This document shows, one piece after another, positions 1-5,873 of a stretch of DNA of 7,103 nt; position 1 is the stretch's first letter, and each line of letters starts with the position of its first letter. The notes beneath the pieces are model-generated. The model saw only the letters and a program-made list of their open reading frames with translations, made no database searches and had not been told where the DNA came from. Source of the DNA: CAWKZT01 sp963854565 (GTDB taxonomy: Bacteria; Actinomycetota; Acidimicrobiia; Acidimicrobiales; JAHEJN01); NCBI GenBank assembly GCA_963854565.1, contig CAWKZT010000094.1, forward strand, positions 1-7,103. The letters are read 5' to 3'. The translations under genes were made by a program, and so were the position numbers.

Positions 1-761
1 CCCAATTGGGTCGCCGCCGATGCTTGCCGAGCCGCAATCGAAATCAGACCGTGCGCATCAGTAACGAGGCCTACGCCCACGCCCTCAATGTCGTCGTAAC
101 AGGCCACCCGAAAGGCGGACTGGACCGTTTCGCCCATGTACATGGTTATGCGTTGGCCAAGGTGCTTGATGTCCTCGGGATCGACGTTGAGTTGCACGTT
201 TCCAAACTGATCGACCCACAAAACATCGGCCACAATGTCGCCGTCTTCCTCGCGGCTAACTGGTAACAACCCGGGCATCAAACTGGACGGATCAATGGGA
301 GTTCCGATTTCGTCAAGAGTGACACCGTTGCTCAGGTGAGCGGCGACGGGTCCGAAAATGTCGCGACCAGCAAAAGTGGGACCCTCACTTTCGAGGTGAT
401 AGTCCTTGTTCGTAAGTTCGACGGCTCGGGATGCGCCGCCGACCAAAGCAACGGCCGGGGCAAGAAGTCCGTTATCGGGACCAACCAAAATGGACGCCCC
501 ATCGCCCACTTCGACGGCGACGGCCCGGCGACCGGAACCGGCACCAGGATCAACCACCGCAACAACAATTCCCATGGCAACGAACGGGGCGCTGCGAGCG
601 AGCATAAGTCCACCGCCCCGAATGTCGTACGGGCGAATGCCATGCCCAAGATCGATTACCGCTGCGTTGGGTGCGATGGAGCGGATGACCGAACGCACGA
701 CACCGACTGATTCGTCGGCGTGGCCGAAGTCAGACAGGAAAGTGATGGTGTCGTAGCTCAT
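1..761 (-). CDS. SAM hydroxide adenosyltransferase (DUF62 / SAM hydrolase family), 3' end cut by window edge
   Basis: Seen: an open frame from ATG at 761 runs off the window after 253 codons. Family motifs appear in order: TFLSDFG (7-13), VIDLGHGI (35-42), VVDPGAGSGRR (69-79), VGPDNGLL (93-100), PTFAGRDIFGPVAAHL (128-143), WVDQFGNVQLN (182-192) and GLISIA near the end. Known: this family (DUF62, e.g. Pyrococcus PH0463) splits S-adenosylmethionine into adenosine and methionine with water, and is related to the SAM chlorinase and fluorinase. It is cytosolic. The family is usually about 255-280 residues, so only a short C-terminal piece should be missing. The catalytic Asp and Arg (D71, R78) are present, but the His of the usual TFHGRD motif is Ala131. 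The ATG overlaps the proC stop by 4 nt (ATGA) with no clear Shine-Dalgarno, so translation is probably coupled to proC. Family assignment is firm; exact activity is inferred. Confidence 0.9.
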   Translation of the reverse strand, partial: MSYDTITFLSDFGHADESVGVVRSVIRSIAPNAAVIDLGHGIRPYDIRGGGLMLARSAPFVAMGIVVAVVDPGAGSGRRAVAVEVGDGASILVGPDNGLLAPAVALVGGASRAVELTNKDYHLESEGPTFAGRDIFGPVAAHLSNGVTLDEIGTPIDPSSLMPGLLPVSREEDGDIVADVLWVDQFGNVQLNVDPEDIKHLGQRITMYMGETVQSAFRVACYDDIEGVGVGLVTDAHGLISIAARQASAATQL

Positions 762-1549
762 TGTTGGCCTAGTTCGCGGGAGCGCTCGGTGGCGGCCTGG
801 ACGGCATCAGCAATGAGTTGCCCGAAGCCGTTGTCGGTCAATGACTGTAAACCGGCTTGCGTAGTACCGCCGGGCGAGGTGACATTGGTGCGAAGGGTGG
901 CGGGATCGAGTGGAGATTCTGCGAGTAATTTGCCACTACCAGCGACAGTCTGACGAGCCAGCGCCTGAGCATGCTCGGGTGATAGTCCGGCCTGCTCCCC
1001 TGCTGCAGCCAAGGCTTCAACAAACATGAATACGTAGCCGGGGCCGGAGCCAGATAACCCAGTGACTGCGTCGATGTCGCTCTCATCGACGGTGACAACA
1101 AGTCCCACAGCTTCGAGTATTGAACTCGCCCAGGCAACGTCTTCGTCGGTGGCCCCCGGTCCGGCCGCAACTGCCGATGCTCCCGCGCCGACCAAAGCCG
1201 GGGTGTTGGGCATACACCGAACCACAGCGGTGGAGTCATCGAGCCCTGCGGCTAGTTGGCTCGTGGAAATACCCGCCGCTATCGAAATTACCCGACCCGG
1301 TGTCAGGCCGGCTAGCGAATCCATAGCGCCGCCGATGTCTTGAGGCTTCACGGCGATAACCGTGGCCACACGGGCGTAGGGGGTATCGACAACGTCCAAA
1401 CCCTCGAAACGTTTTCGCAACTGGTCGCTACGTTCGGGGTACCGCTCGACGACAGCGATCTCGTCGACCGTTGCCCATCGTGAATCAAGCAGACCCCCGA
1501 TAAGCGCCTCCGCCATTTTGCCACCACCAAGAAATTGCAACCGAATCAT
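758..1549 (-). CDS. proC: Pyrroline-5-carboxylate reductase
   Basis: Catalyses the last step of proline synthesis, NAD(P)H-dependent reduction of 1-pyrroline-5-carboxylate, in the cytosol. Seen, numbered from ATG 1549 (263 residues): N-terminal Rossmann glycines FLGGGKM (6-12), AVKPQD (66-71), the MPNTPALVGAG block (113-123), GSGPGYVF (167-174) and the family signature NVTSPGGTTQAGL (222-234). The length matches the family (E. coli ProC, about 269). The frame stays open upstream to 1675, but the residues before MIRLQFLGGG have no family resemblance. ATG 1549 also has a -10-like TACGCT 6 nt upstream, so I chose it. It is the first gene of a pair: its TGA overlaps the start of the SAM hydrolase gene. 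A 180-nt gap separates it from the upstream YbjN gene, so it probably has its own promoter. Confidence 0.96.
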   Translation of the reverse strand: MIRLQFLGGGKMAEALIGGLLDSRWATVDEIAVVERYPERSDQLRKRFEGLDVVDTPYARVATVIAVKPQDIGGAMDSLAGLTPGRVISIAAGISTSQLAAGLDDSTAVVRCMPNTPALVGAGASAVAAGPGATDEDVAWASSILEAVGLVVTVDESDIDAVTGLSGSGPGYVFMFVEALAAAGEQAGLSPEHAQALARQTVAGSGKLLAESPLDPATLRTNVTSPGGTTQAGLQSLTDNGFGQLIADAVQAATERSRELGQQ

Positions 1550-1555
1550 AAACGA

Positions 1556-1561
1556 AGCGTA
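1556..1561 (-). promoter_or_regulatory. Candidate -10 box for proC (TACGCT), possibly leaderless
   Basis: On the minus strand TACGCT lies exactly 6 nt before the proC ATG, which would put the transcription start at or next to the start codon. No Shine-Dalgarno is visible and no convincing -35 hexamer is seen. It supports ATG 1549 over the longer open frame. Other unlinked genes in the window show the same spacing. Confidence 0.45.
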
Positions 1562-1578
1562 CGGGACTGCGGCAGGAA

Positions 1579-1604
1579 CAACATTAGGCACCATCATTAG
1601 GCAC
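1579..1604 (-). repeat. 13-bp tandem duplication in the proC upstream region
   Basis: Two adjacent 13-mers on the plus strand, CAACATTAGGCAC (1579-1591) and CATCATTAGGCAC (1592-1604), differ at one base. They lie just upstream of the proposed proC promoter, where an activator or repressor could bind. Function is unknown; it may be a recent slippage duplication. Confidence 0.6.
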
Positions 1605-1607
1605 AAT

Positions 1608-1671
1608 GTCGAGCGGGACTCACTAGTGAGACTGCACTTCCCCGAACAGGCCTTAGCGGGCTCCGCTCGAC
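1608..1671 (-). repeat. Nested inverted repeats in the proC leader region
   Basis: Seen: a perfect 9-bp inverted repeat GTCGAGCGG (1608-1616) / CCGCTCGAC (1663-1671) encloses a perfect 12-bp palindrome CTCACTAGTGAG (1619-1630) and a short CCCG/CGGG pair. As RNA this could fold into a branched structure with a 9-bp closing stem. It lies in the 180-nt gap between the YbjN gene and proC, whose remainder (1672-1729) is AT-rich with two ACTGAAA copies 10 bp apart (1707-1713, 1717-1723). No run of T follows on the minus strand, so it is not a standard intrinsic terminator. It could be an operator cluster or structured leader; the function is unproven. Confidence 0.5.
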
Positions 1672-1729
1672 CCAAATCACCTTACGATGGTAATGATATA
1701 AAAGCAACTGAAATACACTGAAAGTACAT

Positions 1730-2176
1730 TTACTGGAAACCAAGCCGAAGGACCGCCGCAAAGTTCTCCTCGGTGTACTGATACAGCGCTCCCACCATGG
1801 CATCCAATGTTTCCGCATTCACTTGCGTTAGTGGAATATGCCCAGCAACATAAATTGCTCCCTCAGCGGCAATTTCAAATGCTGCACCTCGCATGGTGTG
1901 ATTGCGTCGGAGAAGCAACTCGAAGATGGCCTCGCGCTCTTTCGGTGGGGCGGGTACCAAATTGGTCTCATAAAATAGACTCCTTTGATCAACCCTCACC
2001 CAGATGGCAAACGCCTGCTTGACCTCACCGGCCACCCGCAGAATCCAGAGATGATCATCGGGTCCGCCGCGCTCAACGCCAACCAGCGCCGGATTCTCGG
2101 CTACTTCGCTCGTAATCCACTGATCAACAAATTGCTCAACCGCGGCGCGAGCTTCGGGGCTAGGCGGCTCTACCAT
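1730..2176 (-). CDS. YbjN domain-containing protein
   Basis: A 148-residue protein with the YbjN / type III secretion chaperone-like fold pattern: an N-terminal helix (about 7-25), a beta segment with HLWILRVAGEVKQAFAIWVRV (about 42-62, split by turns), FYETNLVPAPP (68-78), then a helix and an IYVAGHIPL strand (98-106) and a C-terminal helix with LYQYTEENFAAVLRL. There are no signal peptide, membrane segments or catalytic motifs. ATG 2176 shares one base with the mshA stop (TGATG), so translation is probably coupled; a TTG one codon upstream is less likely. Known: in mycobacteria a YbjN-family gene follows mshA directly (Rv0486-Rv0487, from memory), and the same order here supports both assignments. 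The biochemical role of this family is not established; co-transcription with mshA suggests a link to thiol or redox physiology, which is inference. Confidence 0.85.
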   Translation of the reverse strand: MVEPPSPEARAAVEQFVDQWITSEVAENPALVGVERGGPDDHLWILRVAGEVKQAFAIWVRVDQRSLFYETNLVPAPPKEREAIFELLLRRNHTMRGAAFEIAAEGAIYVAGHIPLTQVNAETLDAMVGALYQYTEENFAAVLRLGFQ

Positions 2177-3387
2177 CAACAGCTAACAAGGACTCGGTCA
2201 GCCAACTCGGCGTACACATCAGCCAGTCCGCGGGCCGTAGCACCCCAGCTGTAGCGACGCCCCTTCGCTGCCGCCGCCATTGCCATCTCCACAGCAACGG
2301 CAGGGTTATCAAGAATTTCGGCTAAGTAAGCACCGTACATTTGCGGGTCGCGACCCGCCACCAAGAATCCCGTTCGGCCGTGATCGACCAAGGTCCGTAG
2401 CCCGCCCACAGCAGCAGCCACAACCGGAATCCCACACGCCGCCGCCTCAAGGGCAACCAAACCAAATGATTCGCTCCGACTGGGCATCAGCACGATGTCG
2501 GAGGCCCGGTAGTAGGTGCTCAATCGGTGATGTGGTTGCGGCGGAACGAACTTCACCTGATGCCCAATTCCCAGGTCAGCGACCATCTGCTCGATCCGCC
2601 GGACCTCGTTGTCACCCGTCGCTCCGCTAGCACCACCAACAATAATCAAAGTGGCATCGTCACGGTCGAGTTCGGCGAATGCTCCGACCGCAACATCGAC
2701 GCCCTTGAGCGGTTGAATACGACCAACGAACAACACATGTGGACCGGCGCCAAGCTCTAACGCTCGTCTAGCACCCTCCCGATTGCCCGGCGAGAAGAGC
2801 GCATGCTCGACCCCGGGGGTGACCGTTCGAATGCGATCGGCTGGCGTGTTGTAAAGGTCAATGAGCTGATTGCGTTCGGGTTGGCACGAAGCAGTGACGA
2901 TGTCGGAGCACTGAATTACTTCGGCCTCGGCGTCGATCCGACGCTGTGGTTCGTAGTCGCCGGTTGCTGCCTTCACGCGGGCCAACGTATGAAACGTTGA
3001 GACCAACGGGATTCCTAGTTCGTGCTTCAGGCGGTGACCAGCGACGCCGGACAACCAATAGTTCGCGTGCACCAGATCGGCTGGATGTGAGACCAAATCG
3101 GCCTTCACTCCATCGACAAAATCATCGACGATGTCGTACAACGCATCTTTTTGAAGATCCATGGCCCCGGCATCGATGTGAACCACCCGTACACCGGGTT
3201 CCACCTCGACCTCGCGCGGCAAGTCGGTCGACCAACGGCGTACATACACCGAACAATCAACACCGCTGTGCGCCAAACCAGCAACCAGTTCACGAACGTA
3301 GACGTTCATCCCTCCACTATCACCGGACCCCGGCTGCACCAATGGTGAAGTGTGCAGCGAGAGAACGGCTGCGTGAGATCGACTCAC
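2176..3387 (-). CDS. mshA: D-inositol-3-phosphate glycosyltransferase (mycothiol synthesis)
   Basis: Transfers GlcNAc from UDP-GlcNAc to 1L-myo-inositol-1-phosphate, the first step of mycothiol synthesis; cytosolic GT-B fold, GT4 family. Seen in 403 residues: the N-terminal loop LHTSPLVQPG (11-20) with GDSGGMNVYVREL (22-34), typical of MshA; HANYWLSG (107-114); FHTLARVK (132-139); EPQRRIDAEAEVI (146-158); the C-domain entry FVGRIQPLKG (220-229); and the EX7E nucleotide-sugar motif E306-SFGLVAL-E314. Length is close to the corynebacterial enzyme. The start is GTG 3387, 3 nt after the regulator stop, preceded by GGGGTGAT at a 6-nt gap. It is the middle gene of an apparent regulator-mshA-YbjN operon. 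Other GT4 enzymes share the C-domain, but the N-terminal loop and the YbjN neighbour favour MshA. Confidence 0.95.
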   Translation of the reverse strand: MSRSHAAVLSLHTSPLVQPGSGDSGGMNVYVRELVAGLAHSGVDCSVYVRRWSTDLPREVEVEPGVRVVHIDAGAMDLQKDALYDIVDDFVDGVKADLVSHPADLVHANYWLSGVAGHRLKHELGIPLVSTFHTLARVKAATGDYEPQRRIDAEAEVIQCSDIVTASCQPERNQLIDLYNTPADRIRTVTPGVEHALFSPGNREGARRALELGAGPHVLFVGRIQPLKGVDVAVGAFAELDRDDATLIIVGGASGATGDNEVRRIEQMVADLGIGHQVKFVPPQPHHRLSTYYRASDIVLMPSRSESFGLVALEAAACGIPVVAAAVGGLRTLVDHGRTGFLVAGRDPQMYGAYLAEILDNPAVAVEMAMAAAAKGRRYSWGATARGLADVYAELADRVLVSC

Positions 3388-3390
3388 GAT

Positions 3391-3750
3391 TCAATCACCC
3401 CGGTTGGCTTCGGCAACGAATGAATCGTAGACGCGCAGGAGGCTGCGTTTTTGTTCAGCATTGAGCAACACATCAGCCCCAACAGCCTCGGCAATCGTGG
3501 CCTGTTGACCCTCACGTTCTTCGAGAATCCCGGCCCGGATATAAAGCGTCTCCGATGAGATCTCAAGGGCGCGGGCAATTTGGTTGAGGATTTCAGCGGA
3601 AGGTCTACGCAGACCCCGTTCAATTTGACTGAGATACGGGTTGGACACACCAGCAAGAGCGGAGAGCTTGCGTAGCGACATCTCGGCGGTGCCGCGCTGC
3701 TCGCGAATGAATGCCCCAACGTCAGCCCATCGTCCAATCTGTTCAGCCAT
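3391..3750 (-). CDS. XRE-family helix-turn-helix transcriptional regulator
   Basis: A 119-residue protein with a Cro/C1-type DNA-binding domain: helix FIREQRG (14-20), then SLRKLSALAGVSNPYLSQIERG (25-46, the helix-turn-helix with the recognition helix around NPYLSQIERG) and the family tail RRPSAEILNQIARALEIS (48-65). The C-terminal half (about 75-119) is a short helical segment (EQKRSLLRVYDSFVAEA) without a recognisable ligand domain; it could mediate dimerisation. The sequence resembles a widespread actinobacterial XRE group of unknown targets. ATG 3750 is preceded by TATCCT at 7 nt and an adjacent GAGGT. It is the first gene of the unit with mshA 3 nt downstream, so it may control its own transcription and that of mshA; that is inference. 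Confidence 0.92.
   Translation of the reverse strand: MAEQIGRWADVGAFIREQRGTAEMSLRKLSALAGVSNPYLSQIERGLRRPSAEILNQIARALEISSETLYIRAGILEEREGQQATIAEAVGADVLLNAEQKRSLLRVYDSFVAEANRGD
3394..3401 (-). promoter_or_regulatory. Shine-Dalgarno for mshA (GGGGTGAT)
   Basis: GGGGTGAT on the minus strand matches the anti-Shine-Dalgarno complement GGAGGTGAT with one base short, and ends 6 nt before the GTG at 3387. It lies inside the last codons of the upstream regulator gene, decides the GTG start and fits an operon-internal gene. Confidence 0.65.
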
Positions 3751-3757
3751 ACCTCAC

Positions 3758-3763
3758 AGGATA
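3758..3763 (-). promoter_or_regulatory. Candidate -10 box for the XRE-mshA-YbjN unit (TATCCT)
   Basis: TATCCT on the minus strand is 7 nt before ATG 3750, placing the start of transcription at or next to the start codon. A clear -35 is not seen. A 10-bp palindrome TCGGCGCCGA (3771-3780) sits between the -10 box and the expected -35 position, where a repressor would block polymerase. Confidence 0.45.
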
Positions 3764-3787
3764 GTTCTGGTCGGCGCCGAAACGGAA

Positions 3788-3810
3788 TTTAGTACCAAAC
3801 CGGTGCTAAA
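3788..3810. repeat. Inverted repeat upstream of the XRE promoter (possible operator)
   Basis: TTTAGTACC (3788-3796) and GGTGCTAAA (3802-3810) are complementary at 8 of 9 positions with a 5-nt spacer, in the 111-nt gap between the moaD-like stop and the XRE start. The centre is about 49 bp upstream of the XRE start codon. No T-run follows it on the minus strand, so an operator (for example for autoregulation) is more likely than a moaD terminator. Unproven. Confidence 0.45.
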
Positions 3811-3861
3811 AACAGCCAACAAGGGAACGTTAAATATCAATACCGATAAAGGCGATAAGTC

Positions 3862-4098
3862 TCAGCCGCCGGAAACGGGCGGCAAAAGGGCAACCTCGTC
3901 AGCCGCCCCAACCACAACCGCGCGGTCGGCCGGTTCGCCATTCACCCATATTCGACAGGTTGGTACATGCTCGGCAAACGTCGCCCCGTAGACACCACAT
4001 GCCGCGTCGATTACGGCACCCACTGAGTCCTCGTCGAACGTGGCTTGGCCCGTCCCCGCGGCCTCGCGGATGGACGCAAACAGTCGAAGGGTGGCCAT
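3862..4098 (-). CDS. moaD: MoaD/ThiS-family sulfur-carrier protein
   Basis: A 78-residue beta-grasp protein ending in Gly-Gly, the tail that is adenylated and thiocarboxylated in MoaD and ThiS. Seen: N-terminal MATLRLFASIREAAG (1-15), typical of MoaD; central RIWVNGEPAD (49-58); and C-terminal DEVALLPPVSGG (67-78), the MoaD-type ending. Length fits the family (about 80). A longer frame reaches 4194, but it would overlap the divergent phosphatase gene and adds non-homologous residues. ATG 4098 has TACATT 6 nt upstream. The expected role is sulfur donation to molybdopterin with MoaE. No moaE, moeB or other cofactor gene is in the window, so a role in another thiocarboxylate pathway cannot be excluded. 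Confidence 0.85.
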   Translation of the reverse strand: MATLRLFASIREAAGTGQATFDEDSVGAVIDAACGVYGATFAEHVPTCRIWVNGEPADRAVVVGAADEVALLPPVSGG

Positions 4099-4104
4099 TC
4101 CTGC

Positions 4105-4110
4105 AATGTA
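4105..4110 (-). promoter_or_regulatory. Candidate -10 box for moaD-like gene (TACATT)
   Basis: TACATT on the minus strand lies 6 nt before ATG 4098, fitting a leaderless transcript. It supports the short start. The 69-nt gap to the divergent phosphatase gene has room for both promoters. Confidence 0.45.
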
Positions 4111-4152
4111 CTCGGCCAATTGCTGTACACGTGGAGCAACCCCATCCGCCGC

Positions 4153-4158
4153 TAAGGT
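4153..4158 (+). promoter_or_regulatory. Candidate -10 box for the histidine phosphatase gene (TAAGGT)
   Basis: TAAGGT lies 9 nt before the GTG at 4168, a position allowing a near-leaderless transcript. The AAGG in it could alternatively serve as a weak Shine-Dalgarno at a long spacing of 10 nt. No clear -35 is seen. Confidence 0.35.
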
Positions 4159-4167
4159 TTTCGACCT

Positions 4168-4764
4168 GTGAGCAAATTGTTGTTGGTCCGTCATGGACAG
4201 TCAGAGTGGAATGCGACGGGCCGTTGGCAAGGTATAGCTGACCCACCCCTCACCGACCTTGGCGTCCATCAAGCCCAAACTGCGGCCCGTTCTCTCGGGG
4301 TGTTCGATCTCATCGCCTCATCCAATTTGCAGCGTGCCAACCGCACCGCCGAGATTATTGCCAGCGCTATTGGTGTTGGTCCTGTTTTGGTAGAGCCAGA
4401 ACTCCGCGAACGCGACGCGGGCGAATGGCAAGGGCTCACCAAAGACGAGATCGAAGCCCAATGGCCCGGCTATCTCGCCGATAACCGCTGGCCGCCTGGT
4501 TACGAAGGAGACGATTCCGTCAGCGAGCGCGCTATTTCGGCGCTCGCCCGTTTGTCGGCTCAGCTAGCGGGCGGCACTGGCCTAGTTGTGGTGCATGCCG
4601 GCGTGATCTACAACGTCGAGGCATTGGCCGGGATGCCGTTTGAGCGCATTCCCAACCTGGGCGGTAGATGGATTGAGCTATCGCCCGAGAAGATCGAGGC
4701 AGGCGAACGCGTGCTACTCATTGACCCCGACTCCGTCGAAGCAACGGTGCCGGACCAGATTTAG
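4168..4764 (+). CDS. Histidine phosphatase family protein (phosphoglycerate mutase-like)
   Basis: A 198-residue cytosolic protein of the branch-1 histidine phosphatase fold. Seen: LLLVRHGQSEWN (4-15) with R8 and the phospho-accepting H9; WQGIADPPLTDLG (20-32); SSNLQRANRTAEI (51-63) with the phosphate-binding R56; ERDAGEWQG (81-89) with the probable acid E81; and VVVHAGVI (140-147) with the second histidine H143. All catalytic residues are present, so it should be active. The family includes phosphoglycerate mutases, CobC, and glucosyl-3-phosphoglycerate phosphatase; the substrate cannot be told from sequence. The GTG start at 4168 directly precedes MSKLLLVRHG, leaving no room for a better start. 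This is the only protein gene on the plus strand, convergent with ispD (7 nt between stops). Confidence 0.93.
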   Translation: MSKLLLVRHGQSEWNATGRWQGIADPPLTDLGVHQAQTAARSLGVFDLIASSNLQRANRTAEIIASAIGVGPVLVEPELRERDAGEWQGLTKDEIEAQWPGYLADNRWPPGYEGDDSVSERAISALARLSAQLAGGTGLVVVHAGVIYNVEALAGMPFERIPNLGGRWIELSPEKIEAGERVLLIDPDSVEATVPDQI

Positions 4765-4771
4765 AAACTGA

Positions 4772-5737
4772 TCAGTCTTGTTTGGCGGCCACGCAACGGG
4801 CCAACGGCGGACGGTCAGCCAAGGTGCCATCGGCAATAGCGGCGGTGCAGGCTGGATCGTGCGCTGTGCCTGTAATCGCCACGCAACGCATGGCAGCCTC
4901 GATGTCGTCAAGTTCGCTCTCGGCCGCTACCAGGACTGACAAGTCGATTTCTGACTCAGTGGCAGAAGCCGCTTCAACCTCAGACGTTGCTGTACCCGGG
5001 TCGTCCGACGGGGACGGAACAGTGTTGGGCTGCGTTTCGGTGTCGTCGTGATCCACGAGCGTTGAGACTAGCGGGGTATTTTGACCAGCGAGGATCGATT
5101 CGGCCTGGGCGAAGTCGTCGGGCCAAGTGACTTTGATGTTGGTGGGCTCACCCTCAACGATGGTGATGTGTGCCTCGCCCGCCGCTTGCACAACCGCGAT
5201 GGTGTCGGACGCATCGGTTGACGATGCCAGCGCATAGGCCCGATGCAAAAAATCGGCGCGCGCTGCTTGCGGTGTCTGAGCCAACTGAGCGTCGACGCGA
5301 CCAGCAATACGGCCGCCTTCCACCATCCAAACATTGTCATCGGCAATCGCGGGCCAAGCCGCACCAAACTTGGCGGCGGCGAAGACAGTCGCTATCAGGT
5401 CCGCCGATGCCAACGGTCGTGCCGCATCGTGGATCGCAATTACGTCACTGGCCGCGGATGCCCCTAATGCGGCCGCGGCAGCTAGCCCGGCCACCTCGCT
5501 GCTCTGACGGGTCGGCCCACCCTCGACCATCACATGAGTGATCCCGGCCAGCGCAATGGCCACATCATCGGTGTCGGCCGGCCGAACCACCACCACCACA
5601 GCTTCGGCGCCACCCGCAATCATGGCCTCTACCGAACGCCGTAGGATCGGCACGCCATCCAAGTTGGCCAGGACCTTGTTGCCCTCAGCACCACTACGTT
5701 CACCTGATCCACCAGCGAGCACGATAGCAAGTTGCAT
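4772..5737 (-). CDS. ispD: 2-C-methyl-D-erythritol 4-phosphate cytidylyltransferase with C-terminal TraR/DksA-like tail
   Basis: Makes CDP-methylerythritol from CTP and MEP in the non-mevalonate isoprenoid pathway. Seen in 321 residues: the CTP-binding loop LAGGSGER (7-14) with K21; HDAARP (103-108); AQTPQ (153-157); STDASD (173-178); and NIKVTWPDDFAQAE (200-213) with K202. These complete a normal IspD by about residue 218. Odd: the family is usually about 230 residues. Here an acidic Ser/Thr/Asp/Glu linker (about 225-268) is followed by a tail (about 269-321) resembling the TraR/DksA zinc finger: ESELDDIEAAM, then C297 and C315 spaced as in that family, with C285 and H293 nearby and other ligands lost. 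The usual Pro before K21 is Asn. No ispF is adjacent. ATG 5737 has TAAGAT 6 nt upstream. The IspD assignment is firm; the tail domain is inference. Confidence 0.92.
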   Translation of the reverse strand: MQLAIVLAGGSGERSGAEGNKVLANLDGVPILRRSVEAMIAGGAEAVVVVVRPADTDDVAIALAGITHVMVEGGPTRQSSEVAGLAAAAALGASAASDVIAIHDAARPLASADLIATVFAAAKFGAAWPAIADDNVWMVEGGRIAGRVDAQLAQTPQAARADFLHRAYALASSTDASDTIAVVQAAGEAHITIVEGEPTNIKVTWPDDFAQAESILAGQNTPLVSTLVDHDDTETQPNTVPSPSDDPGTATSEVEAASATESEIDLSVLVAAESELDDIEAAMRCVAITGTAHDPACTAAIADGTLADRPPLARCVAAKQD

Positions 5738-5743
5738 ATTCTC

Positions 5744-5771
5744 ATCTTAATACGGCGTTATCTGGTGTCGG
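5744..5771 (-). promoter_or_regulatory. Candidate ispD promoter (CCGACA-16-TAAGAT)
   Basis: On the minus strand TAAGAT (5744-5749) is 6 nt before the ispD ATG. CCGACA (5766-5771), sharing GACA with the -35 consensus, lies 16 nt upstream of it. This is the best -35/-10 pair in the window and predicts a leaderless transcript. It overlaps the divergent promoter region of the tRNA. Confidence 0.45.
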
Positions 5772-5778
5772 ATCCAGG

Positions 5779-5784
5779 CATAAT
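5779..5784 (+). promoter_or_regulatory. Candidate -10 box for tRNA-Lys (CATAAT)
   Basis: CATAAT differs from TATAAT by one base and ends 8 nt before the mature tRNA 5' end. The -35 is not clear. The 55-nt gap to ispD must hold both promoters, so the two may interfere. Confidence 0.35.
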
Positions 5785-5792
5785 CATCGGGC

Positions 5793-5870
5793 GCCCTTGT
5801 AGCCAAGCCAGGTTACGGCAGCGGACTTTTAATCCGAAGATCGTGGGTTCGAATCCCACCGAGGGCACCA
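5793..5870 (+). tRNA. tRNA-Lys(UUU), CCA encoded
   Basis: A full cloverleaf is visible: acceptor GCCCTTG (5793-5799) pairs with CGAGGGC (5860-5866, one T-G pair); a D arm with a GCC/GGC stem (5802-5804, 5817-5819); anticodon arm GCGGA / TCCGA around loop CTTTTAA, with anticodon TTT at 5828-5830 reading AAA and AAG; T arm GTGGG-TTCGAAT-CCCAC (5843-5859). The discriminator is A5867 and CCA is encoded (5868-5870). The outermost anticodon-stem pair is G-A. TTTT follows the CCA, and the nagZ stop codon, on the opposite strand, begins 3 nt later, so transcript read-through would be antisense to nagZ. Confidence 0.95.
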
Positions 5871-5873
5871 TTT

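Noticed and set aside
6..756. Several plus- and minus-strand open frames of 86-124 codons at the left end
   Set aside because: The continuous minus-strand SAM hydrolase frame with all family motifs explains this stretch; the others are shadows of it.
1550..1675. 42-codon N-terminal extension of proC
   Set aside because: The extra residues do not resemble ProC, and length, motif position and the TACGCT box all favour ATG 1549.
2946..3464. 172-codon plus-strand open frame, opposite mshA
   Set aside because: It lies across mshA and the regulator end on the other strand, is rich in Arg, His and Pro as expected for an antisense shadow of GC-rich code, and has no motif.
3865..3883. GCCGCC / GGCGGC hairpin with a GAAA-type loop at the 3' end of the moaD-like gene, as a terminator
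   Set aside because: It lies inside codons for the conserved PPVSGG ending, which dictates the sequence, and no T-run follows on the minus strand.
4099..4194. 32-codon N-terminal extension of the moaD-like gene
   Set aside because: It would overlap the divergent phosphatase start and adds residues unlike MoaD; the short form gives the usual family length.
4767..4776. Palindrome ACTGATCAGT between the convergent phosphatase and ispD stops, as a two-way terminator
   Set aside because: As a hairpin it has only about three base pairs around a 4-nt loop and no real T-run on either strand.
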